Part shown: piece by piece, positions 53,943 to 62,559 of the stretch | How the letters are laid out: each line of letters opens with the position of its first letter | How positions within the stretch are numbered: position 1 is the first letter of the stretch | Assembly: GCF_022760925.1 (NCBI RefSeq) | Contig: NZ_JAKTNT010000015.1 | Coordinates: 1-64,000 of the forward strand | Reading direction: 5' to 3' | From: Thermus hydrothermalis | GTDB taxonomy: Bacteria > Deinococcota > Deinococci > Deinococcales > Thermaceae | DNA length: 64,000 nt | Notes under the pieces: model-generated | The model's database searches: none | Seen by the model: the letters and a program-made list of their open reading frames with translations, nothing else | Told to the model about the DNA's origin: nothing | Program-made: the position numbers and the translations under genes

Positions 53943-54319
53943 AGGTCCGCTACGCCGAAACCGACCAGATGGGGGTGGTGCACCACTCCGTCTACGCCGT
54001 TTACCTGGAGGCGGCCCGGGTGGATTTTCTGGAGCAAGCGGGGCTTCCCTACCACGCCATTGAGGCCCGGGGCGTCTATTTCCCCGTGGTGGAGCTTGGC
54101 CTCACCTTCCGCGCCCCGGCCCACTTCGGCGAGGTGGTGGCGGTGAAAACCCGGCTTGCCGGCCTTTCCCGGCGCGACCTCCGCTTCGCCTACCGGGTGG
54201 AGCGGGAGGGCCTGCTCTTGGCGGAGGGCTACACCCGCCACGTCTGCCAGGTGGGGGAAAGGGCGGGGCGTATTCCGGAGGACCTCTACCAAGCCTTGAG
54301 TGTGCTACACTTAGGGTAG
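53921..54319 (+). CDS. YbgC-type acyl-CoA thioesterase
   Basis: A 132-residue hotdog thioesterase. The active-site motif is VRYAETDQMGVVHHSVYAVYLEAARVDF, where Asp in ETDQMG is the catalytic residue of the 4-hydroxybenzoyl-CoA thioesterase group (motif at residues 9-36). FPVVELGLTFRAPAHFGE follows. It hydrolyses acyl-CoAs, and the chain specificity is not predictable. The ATG at 53921 overlaps rbfA, indicating coupled translation. Confidence 0.9.
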   Translation: METTTLLKVRYAETDQMGVVHHSVYAVYLEAARVDFLEQAGLPYHAIEARGVYFPVVELGLTFRAPAHFGEVVAVKTRLAGLSRRDLRFAYRVEREGLLLAEGYTRHVCQVGERAGRIPEDLYQALSVLHLG

Positions 54320-54329
54320 CATTTTGGGC

Positions 54330-55568
54330 ATGGACCCCTTCACCCTCTTTGAACGGCACATCAACCCTGGGCTCGCTGGGCTTCTCCGCTTTACCGGCCT
54401 TGACCGCATTGAGTCCCACGCCGAAGGCCCTTACGTCTGGGACACCACGGGCAAGCGCTACCTGGACTTCCTGGGGCTTTACGGCACCCTGAACCTGGGG
54501 CACCGCCACCCCAAGGTGGTGGCGGCGGTGGAGGCCCAACTGAGGCGCATGCCCATGTCCGTGCGGGTTCTGGTTTCCGAGCCCACGGCCCGGCTTGCCG
54601 CCAAACTGGCGGAGATCACCCCCGAGGGCCTGGAGATGGTCTTCTTCGGCAACTCTGGGGCCGAGGCGGTGGAGGCGGCCATCAAGCTGGCCCGGGCCTA
54701 CACGGGGAAGCCCGGCATCGTCACCACCCAAGGGGGCTTCCACGGCAAGACCATGGGGGCCCTTTCCCTCACCCCCAAGCCCGAGTACCAGGACCCCGCC
54801 AAACCCCTCCTTCCCGGGGTCAAGGTGGTGCCCTATGGGGACCTCGAGGCCCTGGAGGCTGCCATAGACGAGGAAACCGCCGCCGTCATCGTGGAGCCCA
54901 TCCAGGGGGAAGGGGGGATCCGGGTTCCCCCGGAAGGGTACCTGAGGGGTGTCAGGGAGCTTACCCAAAGGCGGGGCGTCCTCATGATCGCCGACGAGGT
55001 GCAGACCGGCCTCGGCCGCACCGGGAAGCTTTTTGGGGTGGACTGGGAAGGGGTTTCCCCCGACCTCATGACCCTAGCCAAGGCCTTAGGGGGTGGGGTG
55101 ATGCCCATCGGGGCCTGCGTGGGCCGGCGGGAGGTCTTTGAGGTCTTCAAGCAAAACCCCCTCTACCACTCCTCCACCTTCGGCGGCAACCCCCTGGCGG
55201 CGGCGGCGGCCCTGGCGGCCATTGAGGTCACCTTGGAGGAGAGGCTTCCCGAGAGGGCCTTGGAGGTGGGGGGCTACCTCATGGAGGGGCTCAAGGCCCT
55301 GCAAACGGAGTTCCCCCACCTCATAGAGGACGTGCGGGGCCGGGGGCTGATGCTGGGCATAGAGTTCACCGACGCCGACATCGGGGCCTTGGTGGTGGCG
55401 GAGCTGGCCGAGCGGGGGGTCATCACCGCCTTCGGCCTCAACAACCCCAAGGTGGTGCGCCTCGAGCCCCCGCTCATCATCGGCAAGGAACACGTGGACG
55501 AGGCCCTGTCCGCCCTCTCCGAGAGCTTGAAGGCCACGGAGAAGGCCTTGGAGGGCCTCCTAGGTTAG
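54330..55568 (+). CDS. Class III aminotransferase (putrescine/GABA-type)
   Basis: A 412-residue PLP enzyme. FFGNSGAEAVEAAIKLAR and GGFHGKTMGALSLT are the early cofactor motifs, VIVEPIQGEGG and IADEVQTGLGRTG carry the Asp for PLP, and the Schiff-base Lys is in MTLAKALGGGVMPIGA. A long N-terminal FERHINPGLAGLLRFTGLD is typical of putrescine or 4-aminobutyrate-type enzymes rather than acetylornithine aminotransferase. Substrate is inferred by family only. TAGCAT at 54317-54322 is seven bases before the ATG. It precedes rnr by one base. Confidence 0.85.
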   Translation: MDPFTLFERHINPGLAGLLRFTGLDRIESHAEGPYVWDTTGKRYLDFLGLYGTLNLGHRHPKVVAAVEAQLRRMPMSVRVLVSEPTARLAAKLAEITPEGLEMVFFGNSGAEAVEAAIKLARAYTGKPGIVTTQGGFHGKTMGALSLTPKPEYQDPAKPLLPGVKVVPYGDLEALEAAIDEETAAVIVEPIQGEGGIRVPPEGYLRGVRELTQRRGVLMIADEVQTGLGRTGKLFGVDWEGVSPDLMTLAKALGGGVMPIGACVGRREVFEVFKQNPLYHSSTFGGNPLAAAAALAAIEVTLEERLPERALEVGGYLMEGLKALQTEFPHLIEDVRGRGLMLGIEFTDADIGALVVAELAERGVITAFGLNNPKVVRLEPPLIIGKEHVDEALSALSESLKATEKALEGLLG

Positions 55569-55569
55569 A

Positions 55570-57798
55570 ATGCAAGAAACACTTCTAGAGTTTTTCAAAA
55601 AGACGGGTAGGCCCCACCGCCTGGAGGAGATCCTCAGGCGCTTCGGCCTGGAAAAGCGCGAGGCCAAAGCCTACCTCAAGGCTTTGGTGCGGGAAGGGCT
55701 TTTGGAGAAGCGGGGAAGCCAGTACTTCCTCCCCGCCAAGGTGGTGGGCTCCCTTAGCCTCCACCGGGACGGCTACGGCTTCGTGCGGCTTCCGGAAAAG
55801 GACCTCTTCATCCCCCCTGGCTACACCCTGGACGCCTGGCCCGAGGACCTGGTGGAGGCCCGCATCATGCCCCCGGGGCGGGACGGCAGGCCTTGGGGCG
55901 TGGTGGAGCGGGTGCTCAAGCGGGCCAGGGAGCGGGTGGTGGGCACCTTGGACTTCCGCCGGGGCTACGCCGTCCTCGTCCCCGACGAGCCGGGCCTCCC
56001 CGAGCTCAGGCTTCTCCCGGAAGGGCTCCACGGCCTCAAGCGGGGAAGCCGCATCGTGGTGAAGGTCCACTACGGCAAGCGCCCTTACGGGGAGTTCTTG
56101 GAGTACCTGGGGGAAGGGGACGCCCCGGAGACGGAGACCGAGGCGGTCATCGCCAAGTACGGCCTGAGGGCGGAGTTCCCCGAGGAGGTCCTCAAGGAGG
56201 CGGAGGCCATTCCCCTGGAGATCCCGGAAGCGGAGCTTAGGAGGCGGCAGGACTTCCGCTCCCTTCGGGTCTTCACCATTGACGGGGTGGACGCCAAGGA
56301 CTTTGACGACGCCATCCACATTGAGAGGCTTCCCCGGGGTTACCGGGTGGGCGTCCACATCGCCGACGTTTCCCACTACGTGAAGGAGGGAAGCCCCTTG
56401 GACCAGGAGGCCTTCCTCCGGGGGACGAGCGTCTATTTGCCGGGCCGGGTCCTGCCCATGCTCCCGGAGAGGCTTTCCAACGGGGTCTGCTCCTTGAAGC
56501 CTGGGGAGGACCGCCTCACCCTTTCCGTCCTCTTTGACCTCACGGAGGACCTAAAGGTCCAACGGGTCCGCTTCGCCGAAGGGGTCATAAGGAGCGTGGC
56601 CCGCCTCACCTACACCGAGGTGGAGGCCTTCGCCGAGGGGTTTGGCCTGCCCGACCATCACGCCTTCTTGGCGGAGGACCTGAAGCTCCTCCTTGACCTC
56701 ACGGGGCGGCTTAGGGAAAAGCGCTTGGCCGCCGGGGCCCTGGACTTTAGCTTCCCCGAGGTGAAGGTGGAGGTGGAGGAGGGGACCCTCCACCTCATCC
56801 CCCAGGAGGAGCCCAGGGCGCGGAGCCTCATTGAGGAGCTCATGCTCCTCGCCAACCAGGCGGTGGCCGAGTACCTGGTGAAGAAGGGCCTTCCTGGCCT
56901 CTTCCGGGTGCACGAGGAGCCCTTGGAGGAAGCCTATGGCAAGCTCCGCCTGGCCCTGGCCCGGCTCGGCTACACCTTGCCCGAGGAGGTTTCCTCCCAG
57001 GCCTTGCAACGGGTCCTGCTCCAGGCCAAGGGCCGTCCCGAGGAGCCCGTGGTGGCCAATCTGGTCCTCCGCTCCTTGCGCCTCGCCCGCTACGCCGCCG
57101 AGAACCTGGGTCACTTCGGCCTTGCCATGGAGCACTACCTCCACTTCACGAGCCCCATCCGCCGCTACCCGGACCTGGTGGTGCACCGGGTGCTCCGGGC
57201 TGCCCTGCGCCGCACCTTGACTCCGGCCAAGAAGGCCCGCTGGCTGGAAACCTTTCCCGCCATCGCCGAGCACGCCTCGGAGAGGGAGCGCAAGGCGGAG
57301 GCGGCGGAGAGGGAGCTCACCAAGTACTACATGGCCAAGTGGGCGGAGCTCCACGTGGGGGAGCGCTTCACGGGGAAGGTGACGGGGGTGGCGGGCTTCG
57401 GGGCCTTCGTCACGCTGAAAAACGGGGTGGAGGGCCTGGTGCGCCTCGAGGCCCTCGGGCCCTACACCTATAGCGAGGAGGCCCTGGCCCTCCTGGGCCC
57501 CAAGGGGAAGCGCATCCGCCTGGGGGACGAGATGGAGGTGGTGATCGCCGGCGCCAACCCCCGGCTACGGCAGATTGACCTGGTGCCCTACCGGGAAGAA
57601 GAGGCCCCCAAGAAGGGGGCTAGGGGAAAGGAGGTGGATATGCGCAAAGTGGTAGGACCACCCAAGGAAAAGGCGCGGGACACGCGGCCCGAGCGGGCCA
57701 CCGTGGAAACGGTGTACTTTGGGGAGTGGCAACCCAGGGAAAACCGGGAAACCCGTCCCGTGGACACCCGGGCCCGGAAGCGGCGCCGGCGCCGCTAG
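55570..57798 (+). CDS. rnr: Ribonuclease R
   Basis: A 742-residue 3'-5' exoribonuclease. In order it has a winged-helix start (LLEFFKKTGRPHRLEEIL), two cold-shock/OB domains (~65-220), the RNB catalytic domain with FTIDGVDAKDFDDAIHIERL (metal aspartates) and TSPIRRYPDLVVHRVL, and a C-terminal S1 domain (~590-660: FTGKVTGVAGFGAFVTLKNGVEG). A basic tail RARKRRRRR ends it. RNase R degrades structured RNA and works with tmRNA and SmpB on faulty messages. It begins one base after the aminotransferase stop and overlaps the convergent Memo gene by four bases. Confidence 0.96.
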   Translation: MQETLLEFFKKTGRPHRLEEILRRFGLEKREAKAYLKALVREGLLEKRGSQYFLPAKVVGSLSLHRDGYGFVRLPEKDLFIPPGYTLDAWPEDLVEARIMPPGRDGRPWGVVERVLKRARERVVGTLDFRRGYAVLVPDEPGLPELRLLPEGLHGLKRGSRIVVKVHYGKRPYGEFLEYLGEGDAPETETEAVIAKYGLRAEFPEEVLKEAEAIPLEIPEAELRRRQDFRSLRVFTIDGVDAKDFDDAIHIERLPRGYRVGVHIADVSHYVKEGSPLDQEAFLRGTSVYLPGRVLPMLPERLSNGVCSLKPGEDRLTLSVLFDLTEDLKVQRVRFAEGVIRSVARLTYTEVEAFAEGFGLPDHHAFLAEDLKLLLDLTGRLREKRLAAGALDFSFPEVKVEVEEGTLHLIPQEEPRARSLIEELMLLANQAVAEYLVKKGLPGLFRVHEEPLEEAYGKLRLALARLGYTLPEEVSSQALQRVLLQAKGRPEEPVVANLVLRSLRLARYAAENLGHFGLAMEHYLHFTSPIRRYPDLVVHRVLRAALRRTLTPAKKARWLETFPAIAEHASERERKAEAAERELTKYYMAKWAELHVGERFTGKVTGVAGFGAFVTLKNGVEGLVRLEALGPYTYSEEALALLGPKGKRIRLGDEMEVVIAGANPRLRQIDLVPYREEEAPKKGARGKEVDMRKVVGPPKEKARDTRPERATVETVYFGEWQPRENRETRPVDTRARKRRRRR

Positions 57799-58910
57799 GC
57801 AAAGGCCAGGGTGCCCGCCCCCACGGCGCTTAGGGTGGGGGCCTCGAGGTCCAGGCGGCAGGCCAGGACCTCGCCCTTTTGGCCCTGGAGGAGGGGGCTG
57901 AGGCTCGCCACCACCTCCGTGGCGTCCACCCGGGTAGGGTTCGCCCCCAGGTGGGCCAAGGCGGCCTCCGGCTCCCCTTGGGCCAGGCGCCCCAGGAAGC
58001 CCAAATCCCGCCGCCGCGCCTCCTCCGCCAGGGGGCGGGAGAGGGGCTTGTCCCCGAAGCGGGGCCCCACGTGGGAGAGGTCCACCGCCAGGACCAAAAG
58101 GCCCGGGTGCTCCGAAAGGACCGCCTTCAGGGCCTCGCCCAAGGCCGCCGTCCTTTGCCCCACCAGGAGGGGGAGGAAGCGGGCCTTGGGGAAAAGCCCT
58201 TTGAGGAAGAAGAGGGGAAGCTCTAGGCTATGCTCCTCCCGGAAGGCCAAGGGGGTGTTGAAGAGCTCAAAGGGCAGGAGGGCGTCCAGGGCCTGGAGGG
58301 CGGGGAGGTCCGGCTCCGCCGGGCCAAAGGGGGTGTGGAAGGGCACGGGGAGGGCGGCCGCCCGTTCCTTCAGGGGCCTATGGGCCACCCCCACCAGGTA
58401 GATGCGCTCGGGGGGCGGGGTTCTTTCCAGGCTGGCCAGGGCCGCCCCGTAGGCCTCGGGCACGCGGCTTGGCTCCAGGTGGGGGAGGAGGAGGGCCCTA
58501 GCGGGCGGAGCCTCCCCCGAGAAACTGGCCCGGAAGGCTTCCAAAAAAGCCCGGGCCTCCTCCTCCCTTTCCGGGTAGGAGAGCCCGGCGAGGCGCATGG
58601 GCCTTTCCCGCTTGAGCTTTTCCTCTTCCTCCTTGAGCCTCGCCTCCACCTTTTCCGTGAGGAGAAGCCCCGCCTCCTCCAGGGCGCGGGCGAGCTCCTC
58701 TAGCTCTTGCAAAGGCACGATGACCCCGTGGGCCTTGAAGACCTCCTCCCGCACCTCCTCCAGGGTGCGCCCCTCCATGAGGGAGAGGAGGAAAAGCCCC
58801 CCCTCCGTGAGGGCCAGGGGCTTCTCGTAGACCCCGTAAGGGTCCCGCAGGAGGAAGCCCCCTTCTATGGGGGTGATCTCGGGCGTGCGTAGCCTAAGCC
58901 GGCCTTCCAC
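57795..58910 (-). CDS. Memo-family protein with N-terminal winged-helix domain
   Basis: A 371-residue protein. Residues 1-85 form a PqqD-like winged helix (GGLFLLSLMEGRTLEEVREE). Residues ~105-365 follow the MEMO1/AmmeMemoRadiSam-B fold: LLLPHLEPSRVPEAYGAALA, IYLVGVAHRPL, the EEHSLELPLFFLKGLFP block and VLAVDLSHVGPRFGD. The canonical first histidine motif (PHAGYxYSG) is changed to PHLEPSRV, while His in EEHSLE and in DLSHVG remain, so metal binding is uncertain. Function unknown in bacteria. Start GTG 58910; overlaps cca. Confidence 0.8.
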   Translation of the reverse strand: MEGRLRLRTPEITPIEGGFLLRDPYGVYEKPLALTEGGLFLLSLMEGRTLEEVREEVFKAHGVIVPLQELEELARALEEAGLLLTEKVEARLKEEEEKLKRERPMRLAGLSYPEREEEARAFLEAFRASFSGEAPPARALLLPHLEPSRVPEAYGAALASLERTPPPERIYLVGVAHRPLKERAAALPVPFHTPFGPAEPDLPALQALDALLPFELFNTPLAFREEHSLELPLFFLKGLFPKARFLPLLVGQRTAALGEALKAVLSEHPGLLVLAVDLSHVGPRFGDKPLSRPLAEEARRRDLGFLGRLAQGEPEAALAHLGANPTRVDATEVVASLSPLLQGQKGEVLACRLDLEAPTLSAVGAGTLAFA

Positions 58911-60180
58911 CCTTCCAATATAGGAGAAAGGCCTCCGCCTCCTCGCGGCTTCCCACCCTCCCCTCCGCCTGGGCGAGGAGGAGGGCCTCGAGGGCCCTTC
59001 CCACCTCGGGGCCCGGCCTTAGGCCCAAAAGGGCCATGACCTCCTCCCCGGAGAGGAGGGGCTTTTGCGGCAAGGGTTCTGCCATGGCCTCCTGGAAGCG
59101 CTCTAGGAGTTCCCAGGCCTCCGCCTCCACCTTTTTGGCCCCCAGGCGGTCCGCCGCCATGAGGTAGAGGAGGTGGGGGAGGAGGTCTTGGCGCTTGAGG
59201 AGGAAGCGGCGGAGGGCCCCTTTCTCCTCGGGGGGGCGGTCCATGTGCCGGCGCACCAGGGCGGCCACCTTCTCCTGCACCTCCTTGGGGAAGCGGAGCC
59301 AGGAAAGGGCCGCCTTGGCCACCTCGGCCCCCACGTCCGCATGGCCCAGGAAGCGGTACCGCCCCACCTCGGGGTCAAACCGGCGGGTGAGGGGCTTCCC
59401 CACATCGTGGTAGAGGGCGGCCAGGCGGGCCTCGAGGGGGGCGTGGGGCCAGAGCCAGAGGAGGTGGAAGAGGACGGAGAGGGTGTGCCGCCAGGCGTCC
59501 AGGTGGTGCACCCCGCCCTGGACGTGGCCCACGAGGGGGGTGAGCTCGGGGAGGTAGACCGCCAGGAGCCCAAGCCGCTCCAGGAGGGCGAGGCCGAAGG
59601 CCGCCCGGGGGGAAAGGAGGAGCTTGGCGAGCTCCTCCTGCACCCTTTCCCGAGCGGGGAGGGCCTCGGGGTGGGCCTGGAGGTGGCGGGCGTGGCGGCG
59701 GAGGGCCTCCCGGGTGGCCTCGGGGAGGCCCAGGCCTAAGGTGGCGGCAAGCCGCACGCCCCGGAGGCTCCGGAGGGGGTCCGCGTAGAGGTTTTCCTCC
59801 TTGACGGGCACCAGGACCCTCTTCTTTAGGTCCCTTTCCACCCCTTCCAGGCCGAAGATGGCCCCGTCTTTCCAGAGGAGGGCGTTCAGGCGGTAGTCCC
59901 GCCGGAGGAGGTCGGCCTCTAGGCTCCCTTCCAGGGGGGTGAAGTCCAGGGTGAGGCCCTGGGCCACCAGGCGGTAGTGGCCCCGCGCCGCATCCAAGGG
60001 GAAGAGGCTTCCCCCAAGGCGGCCTTGGGCCTCCTTCGCCGCCCTTTCCGGGTCCATGGCCACGTAGTCCAGGTCCTTGGGCCTAAGGCCCAAGAGGAGG
60101 TCCCGAAGAGCCCCTCCCACGGGGAAGGCCCCCTTGGGGGTATAAAAGGGGAAGTCCCTATGGCGCACCAGGCGAAGCAC
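58894..60180 (-). CDS. cca: tRNA nucleotidyltransferase (CCA-adding type) with HD domain
   Basis: A 428-residue class II nucleotidyltransferase. The head has FPVGGALRDLLLGLRPKDLDYV (GG and DxD residues), followed by RRDYRLNALLW and the nucleotide-selecting ADPLRSLRGVRLA. An HD domain spans ~210-330 (HHLDAWRHTL, AALYHDVGKPLTR). It adds or repairs the tRNA 3' CCA end; a split into CC- or A-adding cannot be excluded from sequence. The frame remains open far upstream, but the GTG at 60180 is preferred because a GATAAT lies six bases before it. This start overlaps the 5' end of coaE by 21 bp. Confidence 0.9.
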   Translation of the reverse strand: MLRLVRHRDFPFYTPKGAFPVGGALRDLLLGLRPKDLDYVAMDPERAAKEAQGRLGGSLFPLDAARGHYRLVAQGLTLDFTPLEGSLEADLLRRDYRLNALLWKDGAIFGLEGVERDLKKRVLVPVKEENLYADPLRSLRGVRLAATLGLGLPEATREALRRHARHLQAHPEALPARERVQEELAKLLLSPRAAFGLALLERLGLLAVYLPELTPLVGHVQGGVHHLDAWRHTLSVLFHLLWLWPHAPLEARLAALYHDVGKPLTRRFDPEVGRYRFLGHADVGAEVAKAALSWLRFPKEVQEKVAALVRRHMDRPPEEKGALRRFLLKRQDLLPHLLYLMAADRLGAKKVEAEAWELLERFQEAMAEPLPQKPLLSGEEVMALLGLRPGPEVGRALEALLLAQAEGRVGSREEAEAFLLYWKGGRPA

Positions 60181-60192
60181 CCCATCATTATC
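60141..60192. promoter_or_regulatory. Interleaved divergent promoters of cca and coaE
   Basis: The plus-strand TATAAA (60141-60146) lies within the first codons of cca and 13 bases before the coaE ATG. The minus-strand GATAAT (60187-60192) lies within the first codons of coaE and six bases before the cca GTG. There is no non-coding DNA between the genes. Confidence 0.6.
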
Positions 60193-60765
60193 GGCATCAC
60201 CGGCAACATCGGGAGCGGCAAAAGCACCGTGGCCCGCCTCCTTAGAGCCTGGGGCTACCCCGTCTTGGACCTGGACCTCCTGGCGGAAAGGGCCAGGGAG
60301 AACAAGAAGGAGGAGCTTAGGCGCCTTTTCCCCGAGGCCTTTCGGGGCGAGGCCCTGGACCGGAGGGCCTTGGGGAGGCTCGTCTTCGCCCACCCGGAGA
60401 AGCTTCGGGCCCTGGAGGACCTCCTCCACCCGGAGATCCGCCGCCTCCTGGAGGAAGAACTGGCCCGCCTCCAGGCCCCCCTCGTCTTCCTGGAGATTCC
60501 CCTCCTCTTTGAGAAGGGGTGGGAGGGGAGGCTGGACGCCACCCTCTTGGTGGCCGCCCCCTGGGAGGAACGCCTTCGGCGGGTGGTGGCCCGCTCGGGG
60601 CTTAGCCCCGAGGAGGTCCTGGCCCGGGAACGGGCGCAGATGCCCGAGGAGGAGAAGAGGAAACGGGCCACCTGGGTGGTGGAGAATGCGGGGAGCCTCG
60701 AGGACCTGGAAGGGGCCCTCAGGCGGGTTCTCGCCGACATCGGGGAGCGCTTTGGGGTAAGGTAA
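60160..60765 (+). CDS. coaE: Dephospho-CoA kinase
   Basis: A 201-residue P-loop kinase for the last step of coenzyme A synthesis. [20 protein letters not shown] is the Walker A region, [13 protein letters not shown] contains the substrate-side Asp, and the [19 protein letters not shown] and [19 protein letters not shown] blocks match the family. The ATG at 60160 fits the start of the known Thermus enzyme. It is divergent from cca, with their 5' ends overlapping. Confidence 0.96.
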   Translation: MAHQAKHPIIIGITGNIGSGKSTVARLLRAWGYPVLDLDLLAERARENKKEELRRLFPEAFRGEALDRRALGRLVFAHPEKLRALEDLLHPEIRRLLEEELARLQAPLVFLEIPLLFEKGWEGRLDATLLVAAPWEERLRRVVARSGLSPEEVLARERAQMPEEEKRKRATWVVENAGSLEDLEGALRRVLADIGERFGVR

Positions 60766-60769
60766 GGCC

Positions 60770-61462
60770 ATGCGGGTGGCGCTCATCTCGGGGGCGAGCC
60801 GGGGCATCGGCGAGGCCACGGCCCGCCTCCTCCACGCCAAAGGGTACAAGGTGGGGCTTTTCGCCCGGGACGGGGAAAGGCTTCGGGCTTTGGCCGAGGC
60901 GCTCGGGGAAGGGGCCATGGCCCTCCCCGGGGACGTGAGGCGGCTTGCGGACTGGGAAAGGGCCGTATCGGCCCTGGAAGAGGCCTTCGGTGGGCTTTCC
61001 GCCCTGGTCAACAACGCCGGCATCGGCATCATGAAGCCGGTGGCGGAGCTTTCCGAGGCGGAGGTGCGGGAGGTCTTGGAGGTGAACCTCCTGGGGCCTT
61101 TCTTGGGCTTAAAGGCCGCCCTCCCCGCCCTCAAGCGGTGGCGGGGCGTGGTGGTGAACGTGGGAAGCCTCGCTGGCAAGAACCCCTTTAAGGGGGGTGC
61201 GGCCTACAACGCTAGCAAGTTCGGCCTCTTGGGCCTCATGGGGGCGGCCATGCTGGAGCTAAGGGAGGAAGGGGTGCGGGTGGTGAACGTTTTGCCGGGC
61301 TCGGTGGACACGGGCTTCGCCGGGAACACCCCGGGCCAGTCCTGGAAGCTTTCCCCCGAGGACGTGGCCCAGGCCATCCTCTTCGCCCTGGAGATGCCGG
61401 AAAGGGCCCTGGTGAGCGAGATAGAGCTCAGGCCCACCCACCCTCCCGCCAAGGCGGGGTAG
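60770..61462 (+). CDS. Short-chain dehydrogenase/reductase
   Basis: A 230-residue classical SDR. The NADP-binding motif is [15 protein letters not shown] with a following [13 protein letters not shown] is the central motif, the catalytic Ser is in NVGSLAGKN and YxxxK is YNASK. The substrate is unknown; general 3-ketoacyl or sugar reductases share these features. The gene follows coaE by four bases and is followed by sufE. Confidence 0.9.
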   Translation: MRVALISGASRGIGEATARLLHAKGYKVGLFARDGERLRALAEALGEGAMALPGDVRRLADWERAVSALEEAFGGLSALVNNAGIGIMKPVAELSEAEVREVLEVNLLGPFLGLKAALPALKRWRGVVVNVGSLAGKNPFKGGAAYNASKFGLLGLMGAAMLELREEGVRVVNVLPGSVDTGFAGNTPGQSWKLSPEDVAQAILFALEMPERALVSEIELRPTHPPAKAG

Positions 61463-61471
61463 GCTTAGAAC

Positions 61472-61876
61472 ATGTTGCCTCCCAGGCTTCAAGCGGCCCT
61501 GGACCTCATCCGCTCCCTGCCCAAGGAGCTCAAGACCGAGGTCCTCCTGGAGTACGCCAAGAAGGTCCCCCCGCCCCCCCAAGGGGTGGAGCTGGAGCGG
61601 GTGCACGAGTGCCAGACCCCCTTCTTCCTCCGGGCGGAGGTGGAGGGGGGAAGGGTGCGCCTCCACTTCATGGTTCCCGACGAGGCCCCCACGGTGAAGG
61701 CCTTCGCCGGGATTTTGAAGGAGGGCCTCGAGGGCGAACCCCCCGAGGCCGTTCTGGCCGTGCCCCCCTCCTTTTACCGGGGGGCGGGGCTTGAGGAGAT
61801 CCTCACGCCCCTAAGGCTCAGGGGCCTCGAGGCGGCGCTTCTCCGCCTGCAGGAGCAGGTGCGCAGGGCCCTCTGA
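61472..61876 (+). CDS. SufE-like sulfur acceptor protein
   Basis: A 134-residue SufE family protein, which accepts persulfide sulfur from a cysteine desulfurase for iron-sulfur cluster assembly. The sulfur-carrying cysteine is in ERVHECQTPFFLRAEV at about residue 49. FMVPDEAPTVKAFAGIL and VPPSFYRGAGLEEILTPLR are further family blocks. No suf genes are adjacent. TAGGCT at 61460-61465 lies six bases before the ATG. The stop overlaps plsY (TGATG). Confidence 0.88.
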   Translation: MLPPRLQAALDLIRSLPKELKTEVLLEYAKKVPPPPQGVELERVHECQTPFFLRAEVEGGRVRLHFMVPDEAPTVKAFAGILKEGLEGEPPEAVLAVPPSFYRGAGLEEILTPLRLRGLEAALLRLQEQVRRAL

Positions 61877-62418
61877 TGCTTCTCGCCTTTCTGCTCGGCT
61901 ACCTTCTCGGGGGGCTCCCCATCGCCTACTGGTTCGGGGCCCTTCGGGGGAAGAACCTCCTCCAGGAGGGTTCGGGTAACCCGGGGGCTTTGAACGCCTA
62001 CCGCCTCCTGGGGCCCATACCCGGCCTCATGGTCCTCTTCCTGGACCTCTTCAAGGGGGTGCTCTCCGTGGCCTTGGGGGAAGGGGCCATGGGAAGCCCC
62101 TTAGGGGGGCTTCTCGGGGGCGTGGGGGCGGTGTGGGGGCACGCCTTTTCGCCGTGGCTCCTCTTCCGGGGGGGCAAGGGCTTGGTTCCGGGGGCCGGGG
62201 TGCTCCTGGCGGTGGACCCTAGGCTTCTCTTTGGGGCCCTCTTCCTTTTTGCCCTCCTGGCCTCCTTGAGCCGCAGACCCCAGCGTGCCCTTCTGGCCGT
62301 GGCCCTAGGCATGCCCATCCTCGCCGCTTGGGTGGGGAAGACCCTGCCCTATCTTTTTTTCGGGCTGGGCCTTGGCCTTCCTGTCGCCCTGCGCCTCTTT
62401 CAGGACCGGTCACGTTAG
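61876..62418 (+). CDS. plsY: Glycerol-3-phosphate acyltransferase PlsY
   Basis: A 180-residue membrane enzyme that transfers an acyl group from acyl-phosphate to glycerol-3-phosphate, the first step of phospholipid synthesis. The catalytic loops are GSGNPGALNAYRLLG, LDLFKG and GHAFSPWLLFRGGKG, between about seven helices. Its ATG shares bases with the sufE stop. A short hairpin with a T-run lies about 40 bases downstream. Confidence 0.95.
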   Translation: MLLAFLLGYLLGGLPIAYWFGALRGKNLLQEGSGNPGALNAYRLLGPIPGLMVLFLDLFKGVLSVALGEGAMGSPLGGLLGGVGAVWGHAFSPWLLFRGGKGLVPGAGVLLAVDPRLLFGALFLFALLASLSRRPQRALLAVALGMPILAAWVGKTLPYLFFGLGLGLPVALRLFQDRSR

Positions 62419-62456
62419 GTGGCTTACCCCGCCCGAAGGTATAGTCTAGGAAGGCG

Positions 62457-62477
62457 CGGCCTTGGTGGCCGGTTTTT
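62457..62477 (+). terminator. Short hairpin with T5 downstream of plsY
   Basis: A 5-bp stem CGGCC/GGCCG (loop TTGGT) followed by GTTTTT. A TATAGT at 62440-62445 lies just before it, so either it ends the coaE-plsY unit or it terminates a very short transcript. Confidence 0.55.
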
Positions 62478-62487
62478 ACGTGGGATA

Positions 62488-62517
62488 TTGCTTGGCGGTG
62501 AACAAGGGGGCCATAAA
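62488..62517 (+). promoter_or_regulatory. Candidate promoter of the RNB exonuclease gene
   Basis: TTGCTT (62488-62493) and CATAAA (62512-62517), spaced by 18 bases. The leader of about 35 bases contains AGGAGA eight bases before the ATG. Confidence 0.5.
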
Positions 62518-62559
62518 GCCCCGAAGGCTAGCCCTCTTTCTATGACAGGAGATACCCGT

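Noticed and set aside
60181-61179. Upstream extension of the cca frame to 761 residues
   Set aside because: The extra 333 residues lie antisense to coaE and the SDR gene and lack cca-family features. The nucleotidyltransferase begins just after the GTG at 60180.
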